Shown here: piece after piece, positions 43,698 through 54,187 of the stretch | Numbering within the stretch: position 1 is the stretch's first letter | Layout of the letters: each line of letters opens with the position of its first letter | Assembly: GCA_963580285.1 (NCBI GenBank) | Contig: OY757024.1 | Span: 119,412,045-119,476,044, forward strand | DNA from: Lucinisca nassula | Taxonomy: Eukaryota; Mollusca; Bivalvia; Lucinida; Lucinidae | Length of the DNA: 64,000 nt | Reading direction: 5' to 3' | Program-made: the position numbers and the translations under genes | Notes under the pieces: model-generated | Seen by the model: only the letters and a program-made list of their open reading frames with translations | Told to the model about the DNA's origin: nothing | The model's database searches: none

Positions 43698-45989
43698 GGC
43701 ATAAGTTTAATTTGTAGGTCCAATGTGGTCTTCGTACCTTTATAGTGGTCCAAAGTAGATAAAATTGGTATCAAAATAAACATGGGCATCTTATCTCCAT
43801 AATGAGACCTAGTATCCTTTTCTAAACCATGTACTTTTTGCACCAGGGCAACTCAAATGCCACTAGGGTCAGTCACATTTTGATCTATCTGGATCGCGAT
43901 ATATTTTAGCAGTTTCTGACTTCGTTCACTGTGCAACAGATACGGAGAGTGAAAACCCGGCTTCAGTTATGAGGAGTAATCATTTGACTGTCATAAAATT
44001 GCTTTCTTACCAACATACATTGCAAACTCATATCATAAAACTGTGATTTCCAGACTTCAGTAGACCGACAGCCATTTTCGCGCACTTGGTGACTTGTTTA
44101 CATAAAGCGCCTCAATGACGTGGAATGACGTGCCAAAATTAAAGCGACCTCTGAAAAAGGCGCGAAAATTAAGGGACGTAACTACGTAAAACGATGTTTT
44201 TTGTTCTTCGTTCTATTCTAGAGAAGACTGTAAAATCTTCTGAATGCGCGAGATAAAAGCATCCAATTTTTTTCCGTCACTTATTATAGTAAATTGTTAT
44301 TAGCTTCCGATGAATACAGATTTTTTTTACCTCAGCAGGATTGTCAGGATCGACTGGTTTTTGGTCGATTGTAAGAAGGACGGCGGTGTATCATTTTGAG
44401 AATGCTTACAGTAACTTACGCATTTGCATACCGCATGCTAAAACTATATTCAGCCAAGAAATTCCACAAACGTTCATTTTTCTGTTTAATATTTTGTATT
44501 TTATTATTTTTCAAACATTAACTTAGGAGTCATTCTTTAGTTGCATCTTACATCTTTATTTTAATAAATAACCAATGGTAAATCACGAGGAAGACAACAA
44601 CAAAAAAGAGGCTCCATTGGGGGTATTTGGATACTGTTTGGAGTGTGTAAAAATATTACTACATGCGATTTATTCCGTTAATGCTCTCAAATGGACCTAT
44701 GTCTATAAAGTGACGAAAATGCGGCCTCAAATGCAAAAATATCCAATTTAGCCCAGGCTGAAAGAATGACAGAATAACAGCTTGCTGGAAGACTGGTCTC
44801 ATCTCTGAATAGGGATGAAACCACATTATTCAGGAAAATGATAAATTCATGGCAAAGCTAAAAAATGTGGTCTCACTCCTATATAGAGAAGAAAATCTGG
44901 TCTCACCTCAAATAATATACTAAAAGTCTGGGCTGAAGGAATGTGGTCTCATCTCTATATAGGGATGAGACCACATTATCAAGGAAAATGATAAATTCAT
45001 GGCAAATCTAAAAAATGTGGTCTCACTTCTATATAGAGAAGTAAATGTGGTCTCACCTTAAATCACATACTAAAATCCTGGGCTGAAGGAATGTGGTCTC
45101 ATCTCTTTATAGGGATGAGACCACATTATTTAGGAAAATGATAAATTCATGGCAAATCTAAAAAATGTGGTCTCACTCCCTATATAGAACAGAAAATGTG
45201 GTCTCACCCTAAATAACATACAAAAAGCCTGGGCTGGAGCGAGACCACAATATTTAGGCTAATGATAAATTCATGGAGAAGAAAAAAGCCTGGGCTGAAG
45301 GACTGTGGTCTTAATAATTTGGTCACCCATTAAAAAACTTAAGTTGTGCCTATTATTATTAGACACGCTACATACACGGAATGAATCTAATTTTGATAAT
45401 GATTAGGGCCCAATTATTCTGTATGTTAATTAGGATATAACTGCGCATCCCTCTAAATTGAATCCAGAAATCCCATTGGTGGAAGCTAAAAATCTTGTTG
45501 TGCTTTAGAATGCTTACAACACCCTTCAAAAATTTATGAATGAAAGGTCACGTTGTCTCTTTGATCCAAGTTAGTGGACGCTTGCATGTTCGTAACGCCC
45601 AGAGAGCTAAATTTTGCATTAGATTGTAAAATGTAGACATTTTAAAGAATTTACCGTCATCATCAGATGAACAGTATCTCTAGTTAAGTATTTGGTTAAA
45701 GATAAATTTGAAATCACAATGAAATATAGTTGCCAAGTCATGCAAATTAGAGAAAAACAGTTGCTACCCCCTTGCACTAGAAAGCAAAATGGCGGAGCAG
45801 CAGCGGAAAAATTTCCATACCCTACCTCAGTTCATCCGATCCTAGCCAACCATCATTCGGCCTAGGCTATCATTTTTCTTTGTGATATTAGAGATGAGAT
45901 ATTGAAGTTTGTTTTAAGACCTTATTTGGTGTGATTCGCCTTCTTATAAGGCAGGGGACCACATTGGACCTACAAATTAAACTTTTACC
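43698..45989. mobile_element. DNA transposon with 33-bp TIRs and 8-bp target duplication
   Basis: TIRs at 43698-43730 and 45957-45989 are inverted copies with two mismatches near the ends (shared core AAGTTTAATTTGTAGGTCC). GTTATTTT is duplicated at 43690-43697 and 45990-45997. The insert splits a Naiad 3'UTR whose two sides join cleanly. Length 2292 bp. No transposase frame is visible, so it is non-autonomous. An 8-bp duplication fits hAT or Merlin-like transposases; the TIR ends GGC/GGT do not settle which. It carries the 150-bp array at 44756-45300. Confidence 0.88.
44756..45300. repeat. 150-bp tandem array rich in GTGGTCTCA hairpins
   Basis: GGGCTGAAGGA-type unit starts occur at 44756 (shorter match), 44930, 45080 and 45231, so the period is 150-151 bp. 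Each unit holds a hairpin made of TGTGGTCTCATCTC and GGGATGAGACCACA around TATA, plus two more TGTGGTCTCAC words. It lies wholly inside the TIR element. Confidence 0.85.
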
Positions 45990-46087
45990 GTTATTTTATG
46001 TTTGTGTTTCTTTCCCTTTGGTGTCTCTGGTGGGAGATGTGGGTTAATTGTTTCGATTCCTGATCATTGTCTTCACTTCTATTTTCC
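45990..46087 (+). mobile_element. Diverged Naiad-type 3' end, right of the transposon
   Basis: Continues the copy interrupted at 43697: TTTATGTTTGTGTTTCTTTCC to the 3' terminus near 46087. Confidence 0.7.
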
Positions 46088-46206
46088 TAACTCATCCGTG
46101 CAACATCTCCGAGAACACAACAGTTAAACATCCACAGAGATGAAACAGCAGTGAGGACTCACTGAAATGCCGGTGCAAAAGAAAACCAACAGTTACACTC
46201 CGATAA
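46088..46206 (-). mobile_element. Diverged Naiad-type 3'UTR fragment
   Basis: Minus-strand words ACTCATCCGTGCAACATCTCC, shortened here, and AAGAAAACCAACAGTTACAC. Tail-adjacent to the preceding plus fragment. Confidence 0.55.
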
Positions 46207-46691
46207 TGCGCGTGTCAGGAACGAACCTTACAGCCTAACGTCTTTATCATGTGATTGAGTTGTTGTGTGGACACCATTTCCTACATAAATCAGGAATTCT
46301 CAAGATGAATCATCGTTTGTTTATGTAAATGGCACGTTAAAATCATATGAAAAAAATGGCGTATTAATATTTGTGTCGGGATTGAAACTAAGTGTTAACA
46401 TGTCAAGTTTTGTAAATGGTGAATATGGTAGAAACGTAATTGTATACCTGTATTTGTATTCATTCCTGATCATTTCTTTCACTTCTAATTTCCAAATTAA
46501 TTTACAATCTAAATTAACATTTTTATACCACAGTCAGTCATTCTACTAAATTATCAAGGGGGTAGAATAAATGCATGCTATAATCAGAAGTGACCTCTGA
46601 TACCTTCTACTGAACTCGAATTGGTCTAATGGCAGTTTATTAAGTAGACCTGCGTTTCGGGTACCTAATTTCTATCCGTAAGCAGTACGAT

Positions 46692-46746
46692 CCCAGCAGG
46701 CACTCAACGTTAGTTCAACGTTGAGTCAACGTTTTGTGCCTGCAGG
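46692..46746. repeat. Short foldback element with CCCAGCAGGCAC-like ends
   Basis: CCAGCAGGCACTCAACG at the left and CGTTTTGTGCCTGCAGG at the right are near inverted copies, with nested CAACGTT palindromes between. Same style as 60113-60260. Confidence 0.7.
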
Positions 46747-47176
46747 CGTATAACCGTTTTACCCAGCAAAACAAGAAAACTGCAAGTCATTATATTTGCA
46801 ATATCATTTTAATAATGTTTAATAATATTTCAGAAATTTGAGCTCATTTTGTTTTGCACGCTCGTGCTTACCTGCTTATTTGCAAATTATCATACAAAAA
46901 TTAATTCAATGTGAATGGCTGATATATTTTCACTCGAACAACGATTTTGACCTATCAGATGCGGTTGACGTAAAAAACAGTGTGCTTATTGACATAACGT
47001 AATGCTAGGTTCACGCGCATTGGATTAAGATGTAAAATAACCTGACACACAGTTATTTGTGTGTATGTGTTGTCCGCCGCAACAATGTTTAGGGTATCGC
47101 TGAAGCCCATAGAATCGGTTTAAACATCCCAGAAGTTCTCGCTACATTTCGTTTTTAGGCTGTGGTTCAGGCATGT

Positions 47177-47242
47177 GCGCCAAACGAAGACTCAAATCAG
47201 CCTGCGCATCCGCGCAGTCTGATCAGAGTCTTCGTTGTGCGC
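47177..47242. repeat. Foldback hairpin sharing the CTGCGCATCCGCGCAG core
   Basis: The left arm GCGCCAAACGAAGACTC pairs with GAGTCTTCGTTGTGCGC. Family member of 33284-33349. Confidence 0.75.
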
Positions 47243-47429
47243 TCTAAGAATAGCTAAGGGCCCAATCAAGAGAAGTCTCTGGTTCGACTATACGGATTCG
47301 CAGGCTGATCTAATTCTTCGCTGAGTGTACATTTAGGTTGTAGAAAATGCTGTGCCCCGGCTCATTTCAGTTTTTTCTAAGTTGTATGTTATACTGTGGC
47401 CGTCCATTGATTGAGTTAATAACCTTCAG

Positions 47430-48090
47430 CAGGACCAGCTGCTCTGTAGTTTGTGTGCGTCGTAAATAATATTATTAGAACCTATAGTGAAGATGAGCCC
47501 ATAGAATCGATTTAAACATCCCAGAAGTTCTCGCTACATATCGTTCTAAGGCTGTGGTTCTGATGTTGTTTAAGAAGTAATGTAGTCAGCTTCAGCAGGA
47601 CCAGCTGCTCTGTAGTTTGTGTGCGTTGTAAATAATATAATTAGAATCTAGAGTGAAGGTGAGCCCATAGAATCGATTTAAACATCCCAGAAGTTCTCGC
47701 TACAGATCGTTCTAAGGCTGTGGTTCTGATGTTGTTTAAGAAGTAATGTAGTCAGCTTCAGCAGGACCAGCTGTTCTGTAGTTTGTGTGCGTTGTAAATA
47801 ATATTATTAGAATCTAGAGTGAAGGTGAGCCCATAGAATCGATTTAAACATCCCAGAAGTTCTCGCTACAGATCGTTCTAAGGCTGTGGTTCTGATGTTG
47901 TTTAAGAAGTAATGTAGTCACCTTCAGCAGGACCAGCTGTTCTGTAGTTTGTGTGCGTTGTAAATAATATTATTAGAACCCAGAGTGATGGTGAGCCCAT
48001 AGAATCGATTTAAACATCCCAGAAGTTCTCGCTACAGATCGTTCTAAGGCGGTGGTTCTGGCGTTGTTTAAGAAGTAATGTAGTAAGAAG
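47430..48090. repeat. 166-bp tandem array, about 4 units
   Basis: GAGCCCATAGAATCGATTT begins units at 47495, 47661, 47827 and 47993. Each also contains TCCCAGAAGTTCTCGCTAC and CAGCAGGACCAGCTG. A partial older unit lies at 47100-47170. No open frame spans it. Confidence 0.9.
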
Positions 48091-48167
48091 TAAGGGCGAC
48101 GATTGCGGCCGCGTTAAATCGACAACACAACAATATATTAAGCTCGTTACAGCCAATTCGTGTTTGT

Positions 48168-48465
48168 ATGTTTCTTTGAGGTTTTACGCCCCTGTCAACA
48201 CTAATTAGGTCATTTTCGAGATGTTGCTTCCAGTTGTGTGGGACTTTTACCCGACATTGAGATGCAATAGTATCTAAAGCCCTGCCACCCGATAAAAGCA
48301 AAATGCTAATATGCACTTGACAGTCTGACTCATACTACTTTGCCTTGACAGACTTAGTCCTTCTAAGCGGTTTACCAGTACTCATGAGTGATCAGTTTCA
48401 GCTCTGCTGAAGCAACATACAGCCCAATCTTATTTTCTATACCCCGATGAGTGTGGGCTAATTCC
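48168..48465 (-). repeat. Dispersed SINE-like repeat
   Basis: Family of 24215-24515 and 50215-50510 (TTGCTTCCAGTTGTGTGGGA, TTTTACCCGACATTGAGATG). Confidence 0.65.
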
Positions 48466-48471
48466 GCTATT

Positions 48472-50180
48472 GATGTTTCCATTAGGGTCTAGTTGTTTCA
48501 TGTTTTTGCTTCTTTCCCTTCGGTGTCTCTGACGGGAACTGTGGGTTAATTGAACCGATTCCTTATCATCGCCTTTACTTCTATTTTGGGCATTACAACC
48601 CAACTATCTAATTTACTTACATCGTGTTTAACAGCTATTAAAATCATGTTGCTAGATACTGTGAAAAGATTTTCCAAAAATCTGGCTTCCCTCTTTAATT
48701 GCACGCAGATGGGTCAGGCCTCAGATTTTATGACGGTTCCAGCGTAAAGGCTTACATCAGATTTGGTACTCAGATATTTAGACAATTTGTGGGTATTCCA
48801 ATCGGTACAAATTGCGCACCCCATGTGGCTGATTTGTTCTTGTTTTGTTTTGAAAGAGACTTAATGATGTCCCTTTCCGTTAAAAACCAATCTGAAATCA
48901 TGGAAGCCTTTAGCTCGACTTCTAGATATTTGCATGATTTATTAAATATTGACAACACCTATTTCGATGGTTTGATCAGTCAAATTTTCCCCCCAGAACT
49001 TCTGTTTAATAAAGCAAAATGCTTCTGATACCGAGGCCCCGTTTTTTTGATTTACACCTATCTATTGTAGATGGATTTGTTTCTTGCAAAATTTATGATA
49101 AACGCGATAACTTTGATTTTGAGATTGTAAATTTTCTTTTCTTGGATTCTTTTCCTTGTACGGCATCATGCGGCGTTTTTATTTCGCAGTTAATTCGATT
49201 TGCCAGAGTGTCTAGTCATGTAACTGACTTCAACACTCGTAATAAATTGTTAACTGCTAAATTTCTTTATCAGGGATATCGGTTTCATAAACTACGCAAA
49301 GCCGATTTAATTTCAAAATTCAATGTTGGACTTAAATCTCTTCTGCAACAAGGGGTATAGTGACTTAGTTTAAGTTCAGAAAAAATATATAATTGCAATG
49401 ACTTCAGTACCGAATTTCGTAAAATCATTCTTCGATATAAAAAGACTGGGTTCAACATAAATGTTATACGACAGATTGCATGCATGGTAGTTAACCCAAT
49501 AACGGTTGACAACTTTTCCTACTCATTTAATTGCACGCCAGTAGGCAGGCTTGGGGTCTATGACTAAAGGCTTATTGAGAATTACAGAGAATCTAATTTT
49601 ATTTAATTTTGACTGGTGCCTGATGCTCGGTTTCTGGTTTGGCCCATCGGAGTCTAGCTGTTGGTTTTCTTTTGCTCCAGCATTTCAGTGGTTTCTTGCT
49701 ATCCGAACCTCAGCCGGTGTTTTATCTCTGTGGTTGATTAAGTTTTGTGTTCACGGAGATGTTGCACTGATGAGTTTGGAGGCCTTCTTGCGGACTGAAC
49801 AAATTATTTGTCTAAATCGCGACGGAAGTAAAGGCAGGATTGTGGCCACGTAAGGTAGATGTACCCCCCCCCGCCCACCCCCGACCCACCCCACCCTTCC
49901 CCAAGAGGAATTCGTTTCACTGGCCGTTCCAATGCGGTTCTTCTGCCTTGGTTTAGTTTTGTTATGGCTTGTCTTTGTGTGTGTGTATCGCTTATATTAT
50001 TTTGTTGTGGATAGCCAATTGGTCATTTTGTGGGAAAATAACTGATATTTTTGCTTTCCGCTAGTGATGTTTCCAATAGGGTCTAGTTAGTTCATGTTTG
50101 TGTTTCTTTCCCTGGGTATCTCTGATGGGAGCTGTGGGTTAATTGTATCGATTCCTAATCATTGCCTTCACTTCTATAGT
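48472..50180 (+). mobile_element. Older Naiad-type copies, RT part and 3'UTR
   Basis: 48472-48590 is a 3'-end fragment. From 48591 a more diverged Naiad follows: fragments of the fingers, RT frames 48699-49028 and 49019-49360, C-terminus and 3'UTR to about 50180. Substitutions and small indels are more frequent than in other copies, so it is older or from another subfamily. Confidence 0.75.
48699..49360 (+). pseudogene. Diverged Naiad reverse transcriptase
   Basis: Two overlapping frames. The first carries motif B GIPIGTNCAPHVADLFLF and RYLHDLLNID, where the first aspartate of YLDD is histidine, so it is catalytically dead. The second carries FFDLHLSIVDG and the thumb. The SECIS-region word CTATGAC remains near 49558 without a clear UGAU. 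Confidence 0.72.
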
Positions 50181-50214
50181 TCTAACTTTTAACGTTCCAA
50201 TGATTTGTTTGTTT

Positions 50215-50510
50215 GATTTGAGGTTTAACGTCCCCGTCAACACTGTAAAGGTCATTTTGGAGACGTTGCTTCCAATTTTGTGGGACTTTTACCCGACATT
50301 GAGATGAAATGACACCTCAAGCCCTGTCGCCCAATGAAACCAATAGGGTTTATTAGCATGGACGGTCCGCCTCGCACCGCGGTTCCTGGACAGGCTTAGA
50401 TCCTCTAAGCGGTTTAACAGTACTAGTGTGCAGGCCGGATTCAGCTATGCGTGGAAGCATCTTGCAGCCCATATATTTCTTCAAGCCCCTATGGGCGGGG
50501 GCGAAAACGT
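50215..50510 (-). repeat. Dispersed SINE-like repeat
   Basis: TTGTTTGATTTGAGGTTTAA at the left is the complement of the SINE tail end; same family as 59437-59745. Confidence 0.75.
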
Positions 50511-51085
50511 TCCAAGGAAATTTTTACCGAAACAATCAACTTAGACCTACGTATAATAGAGAGAAAAAGAAAGTAAACATGTAATTGGTGCCTGGGTAAG
50601 GATAAGGATCGGTCTATACAAAGAAAGTGTCAGAAAATAATGAAAGTGTCAGATATTACTACAACAATACACCAATCAGACTGCTCGGATGTGCAAGCTG
50701 CTATGAGAAGTCTATAGTCGCGCATATCTTGTTGTAGCTTTTGTCTTACAATGACTCATAAATTAAATTCTAACACAGCGCGCCTATATAGGCAATGGAA
50801 AATAACTGTGTTTTATTCTACAACAAATCACGGTAAGGAAGCAGTCTAAAGAAGAGCGTGATGAGTGACGTCATTACAAATTGCAAATTTATTACGTCAC
50901 TTGTCGATAGTCTTGACGTTAGACGGTGTAACGTCATTTTCTGGCATCAAAAACGTTAGAATAGGATATAAATGTATGTGTATCAGTCGATAATTTTAGC
51001 GGGATTTCTTCTAACAATGGCGAAAAGTTGTGAGATTTTGAAGGAAACAACAGCATTATTGCCGATTTTCAGCCTGTTAGAATCG
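50511..51085. other. Possible promoter remnant, no clear gene
   Basis: Contains TGACGTCA at 50866-50873 and related ACGTCA words, a TATAAA-like GGATATAAATG near 50962, and ATGGCG at 51017 opening a 24-codon frame (MAKSCEILKE...). This could be the 5' edge of an old gene or a mobile element's promoter. Nothing downstream supports a gene. Confidence 0.3.
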
Positions 51086-51249
51086 AAATAGATCAGCTCT
51101 AGTTTGTGATTTGTTGTGTGATAAATCACAGTTTGTCGGTCAGTTGTAAGTAGACAAATCACGCGCGCTACGCGCTCGTGATTTGTCTACTTTACAACTG
51201 ACCTCCAAACTGTGATTTATTACTCAACAAATCACAGTTAGAGCTGATG
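51086..51249. repeat. Foldback element, about 160 bp
   Basis: ATCAGCTCTAGTTTGTGATT on the left and AATCACAGTTAGAGCTGAT on the right are inverted copies. The arms run on with small mismatches to a loop near GCGCGCTACGCGC (about 51165). Confidence 0.85.
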
Positions 51250-51843
51250 TATTTCTTAAATAAATAAGGTCGAAACTTCACAAAATGCCCACTTTTTGTG
51301 CGCGCTATGCCAGATACTGCATCGGATGAGGTAAATGTTAAGTTAACGTTACAAAAAGTGTTATATTTTTCATTATAACAATGCTGCAGTGTACAATATT
51401 GCTGTTTGGTTGATTTTTTTGGTAATCGACCCGAAGTAATTAAGCATTGGAGATTTCTAAAATTGTGCCAAAGTTCACCTATCACTGAAGGTAGCGGTTA
51501 TTTATAGAAATTAGCAGCTTTATTTTTATCGCTATGATGTCGGCGTTTTCCGTAATATGGTTATCAATTGAAACTGAACTAAAAATCGTGTTCGGTTTAG
51601 CAACAGTGAAGACCTTAATAAGACGCAACAGAGCGCGGCGTCTGATCAAAGACTACACGGTTTGCTTTCTGTACACTAATGTAAGGATTACACGAAATGT
51701 TTACAGTCTAAGTCACCGTGCATTTTACCACCCTACCAAAGAGACAATAGACCCATCGGTACTATCAGTAGTTTGATAAACGTTCATGTAAGAGGCCATT
51801 GAGAGCTTTGAGAGATGCCTGCCAAGTCTTTATCAGCCTTTAT
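51250..51843. other. No gene recognised
   Basis: Frames 51192-51485 minus and 51534-51776 plus lack motifs I know. Unique AT-rich DNA. Confidence 0.35.
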
Positions 51844-52380
51844 GGCTCTTTTTAGCTCACCTGACCGAAGGTCATGGTGAACATTTGTGACCGTGAGATG
51901 TCCGGCGTCGCCGTTCGTCGTGCGTAAACTTATCTTGTTAACACTCTAGAGGCCACAGTTTTGGTCGGATCATCATCAAACTTGGTCAGAATGATCATCA
52001 TGACAATGTCTAGTTCAATTTCGAATATGATTCACGTCGAGTCAAAAAGTAGGTCAAATCATAGAAAAACCTTGTTAACACACTGGAGACCACAATTGTG
52101 GACGAATCATCATCACTCATGCTCAAAAAGATCATCTCGACAAGATCTAGGTCAAGTTCGAATATGGGTCGTGACGGGTCAAAAAGTAGGTCAGTAGGTC
52201 AAATCGAGGAAAAACCTTCTTAACACTTTAAAGGCCACAGTTTTGGTTCAATCATCCTCAAACTTGCACAGAATGAATATCATGGCAATATCTCGGTCAG
52301 GTTTGAATAGGGGACATGTCGATTCAAAAATTAGATCAGTAGGTCAAATCATAGAAAAACCTTAATAAATAGAAGTTGAA
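51844..52380 (+). repeat. Dispersed repeat with about 145-bp internal units
   Basis: Begins TAGCTCACCTGACCGAAGG. AAAAACCTTGTTAACAC-type words recur at about 52060, 52206 and 52352, each followed or preceded by a variant of GGTCAAATCATAG. Three imperfect units. Confidence 0.75.
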
Positions 52381-52429
52381 GGCTAAGAAGTGAAACTGTT
52401 TTAAATAGTCAATTTACTTGTAGAATCTG

Positions 52430-52490
52430 TAGTGTAATGGATAGAGCCTAGGGGTTGTGAGTTCAAATTCCGGTCGGGGAGCTTTTTTTT
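52430..52490 (+). repeat. tRNA-like SINE head, shortened
   Basis: GTAGTGTAATGGATAGAG resembles an A box and GAGTTCAAATTCC a B box, but the anticodon arm is missing. Followed by a T-run and then the CA microsatellite. Confidence 0.5.
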
Positions 52491-52503
52491 CTTCCTAATT
52501 TCA

Positions 52504-52504
52504 T

Positions 52505-52565
<61 letters not shown>
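52504..52565. repeat. (CA)n microsatellite
   Basis: About 30 CA units. Confidence 0.97.
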
Positions 52566-52567
<2 letters not shown>

Positions 52568-52643
52568 CATGTTATTACCCTACCAATAAGCAGGGTCAAA
52601 GAATACTTAACCAGTTAACTGCTTCCCAGCTCATTGTTGTGTT

Positions 52644-52718
52644 GTAATACGAATATGGCACTAGTATAGTAATACGAATATGGCACTTGTATAGTAATAC
52701 GAATATGGCACTAGTATA
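52644..52718. repeat. 25-bp tandem repeat, 3 units
   Basis: Units start GTAATACGAATATGGCAC; the middle unit differs by one base (CTTG for CTAG). Confidence 0.95.
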
Positions 52719-52989
52719 GTAGTCGCAGATAAAATTGACTAGGCAGAGCTATTCGGGTGTTGTCAAGACATGTATATGTAAAATTCGCTGAGTCCACCTA
52801 AAGGTTCGGTAGAGTGCTTTCGCATGCTTTCTTCTAGCGGACCAAATGGCCATATTCGTAACAGCTTTATTTGTGTTACAGCTGAATTCACACAATCGGG
52901 TGACTGAGTTTACCTTGTTGTTAAAAGAACATTCCAAGGGCAGGTGCTAGCAATAGCTCCACCTAGTCAGTTTTATCTGCGACTACTGT

Positions 52990-53270
52990 ACATGCTGCTC
53001 TTTTTAAGAATAAAATCAAATCCCCCCCCACACACACACACACACTTGCACAATCCATTGTCACCATGATTCATTGATAGACTGAGCCTGTTCACACACA
53101 ACCTGTTGTCCCCCCCCCCCACCCACAAACACACAACCCCTTGTCGGCATGAGTCATTAATAGTTAGAATCATCCTGTTCACTCATGCAAACACAACCTT
53201 TTGACACCCCCTCAACTCCCCCACCAACACACCCACACAACTCCTTGTCTCCATGAGTTATTGATAGTTA
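52990..53270. repeat. Imperfect minisatellite with CA and C runs
   Basis: Three diverged units about 85-95 bp apart, each with a C/CA-rich part followed by CCATGA-TCATTGATAG-like words (about 53058, 53143, 53237). Confidence 0.65.
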
Positions 53271-53804
53271 AACTGAGCGTGTCCATCTTCTGGTGCGCTA
53301 AGACCTGACCCATGATGTCAAAAAGATCAACCCCCACCACCCCCATACCATTTCAATTGTGCAATAAGGATCCGGTGAGGGATCCGGGGTCATCATGGCC
53401 CTCTTGTTTATTTTTAGGGAGGAATTTAAACCTAAACCTGTTGTTTTATCGTCACTTATTTGCACCTCAGGGCACATTGTAAATAGTTGAAGTACGACAA
53501 TGCTCCAGAGTGGGAGATGGGGAGATCTACGAACTGAACTAAATCCAACGCATCCATACTACTTAAAGCCTGGACAAAATTTCTTTTTGCTGCCAAAATA
53601 TTAAAATTTCGTCCGTACCCTGCGATACTAGCTATATCGAGATAAATTATCTGTTTAACACAGAAATACCTACCGAAACGAGAGTTCCTTTCAAGATGGC
53701 GACTAACTTGGGTTTCTGTGTGACGTCATCGTGACGTAGAGTTCCCCCTTGTGTTAACAATCAAATTTGCCTTTCCTCAAAACGCGGTTTCAGTTTCAAA
53801 ACAA
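53271..53804. other. No gene recognised
   Basis: Unique DNA; nothing credible on either strand. Confidence 0.4.
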
Positions 53805-53831
53805 TAAGACATCAGCATTACCTTCACTTCT

Positions 53832-54146
53832 ATGGAAGTATATAAGAAAAACATTGTTATACAACCAGTGGAAAAACTTTATTACGATGCAAATTCTACA
53901 TCTAGATTCAAAATAATCAAAAGACATGAAGCTGAACTGAAATGGATTAAATTTTTACAGACCCCTTTTCCACTGGGATTTAATGACAACATTTATCATG
54001 AGGGTAATATTTCCAGAATGCCGGACTTTGATATTTTCTCACTCCTGGAATGTCGAAAACGCAGAACTAGATCTCTCACGGCACCAGGAAAAATGGTAAC
54101 TTTAAACGTAAAACACGTGCGTTTAAACGAAACAATACTAGACTGA
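53832..54146 (+). pseudogene. Naiad endonuclease, C-terminal part, frameshifted
   Basis: Reads VIQPVEKLYYDANSTSRFK to FSLLECRKRRTRSL. A two-base gain near 54070 (TCTCTCACGG for TCTCACGG) shifts the last 30 codons. In the family frame the reading continues to UGA 54149-54151. Confidence 0.78.
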
Positions 54147-54187
54147 AGTGACTGTCAATTATATTATTAAATCATGGACGCCACTCT

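Larger units (their letters stand above)
46207..47429. other. No gene; two foldback elements
   Basis: Mostly unique DNA. Holds the CCCAGCAGGCAC-type foldback at 46692-46746 and the hairpin at 47177-47242. A partial unit of the 166-bp repeat lies at about 47100-47170. Confidence 0.5.

Noticed and set aside
50966..51092. Host gene with promoter and a 24-codon start
   Set aside because: There is a TATA-like word and an ATG, but no continuing frame, splice evidence or recognisable peptide. Kept only as a possible promoter remnant.
54144..54146. TGA at 54144-54146 as a further selenocysteine codon
   Set aside because: It is out of the family frame, reached only because of the frameshift near 54070. 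The recurring UGA is at 54149-54151.
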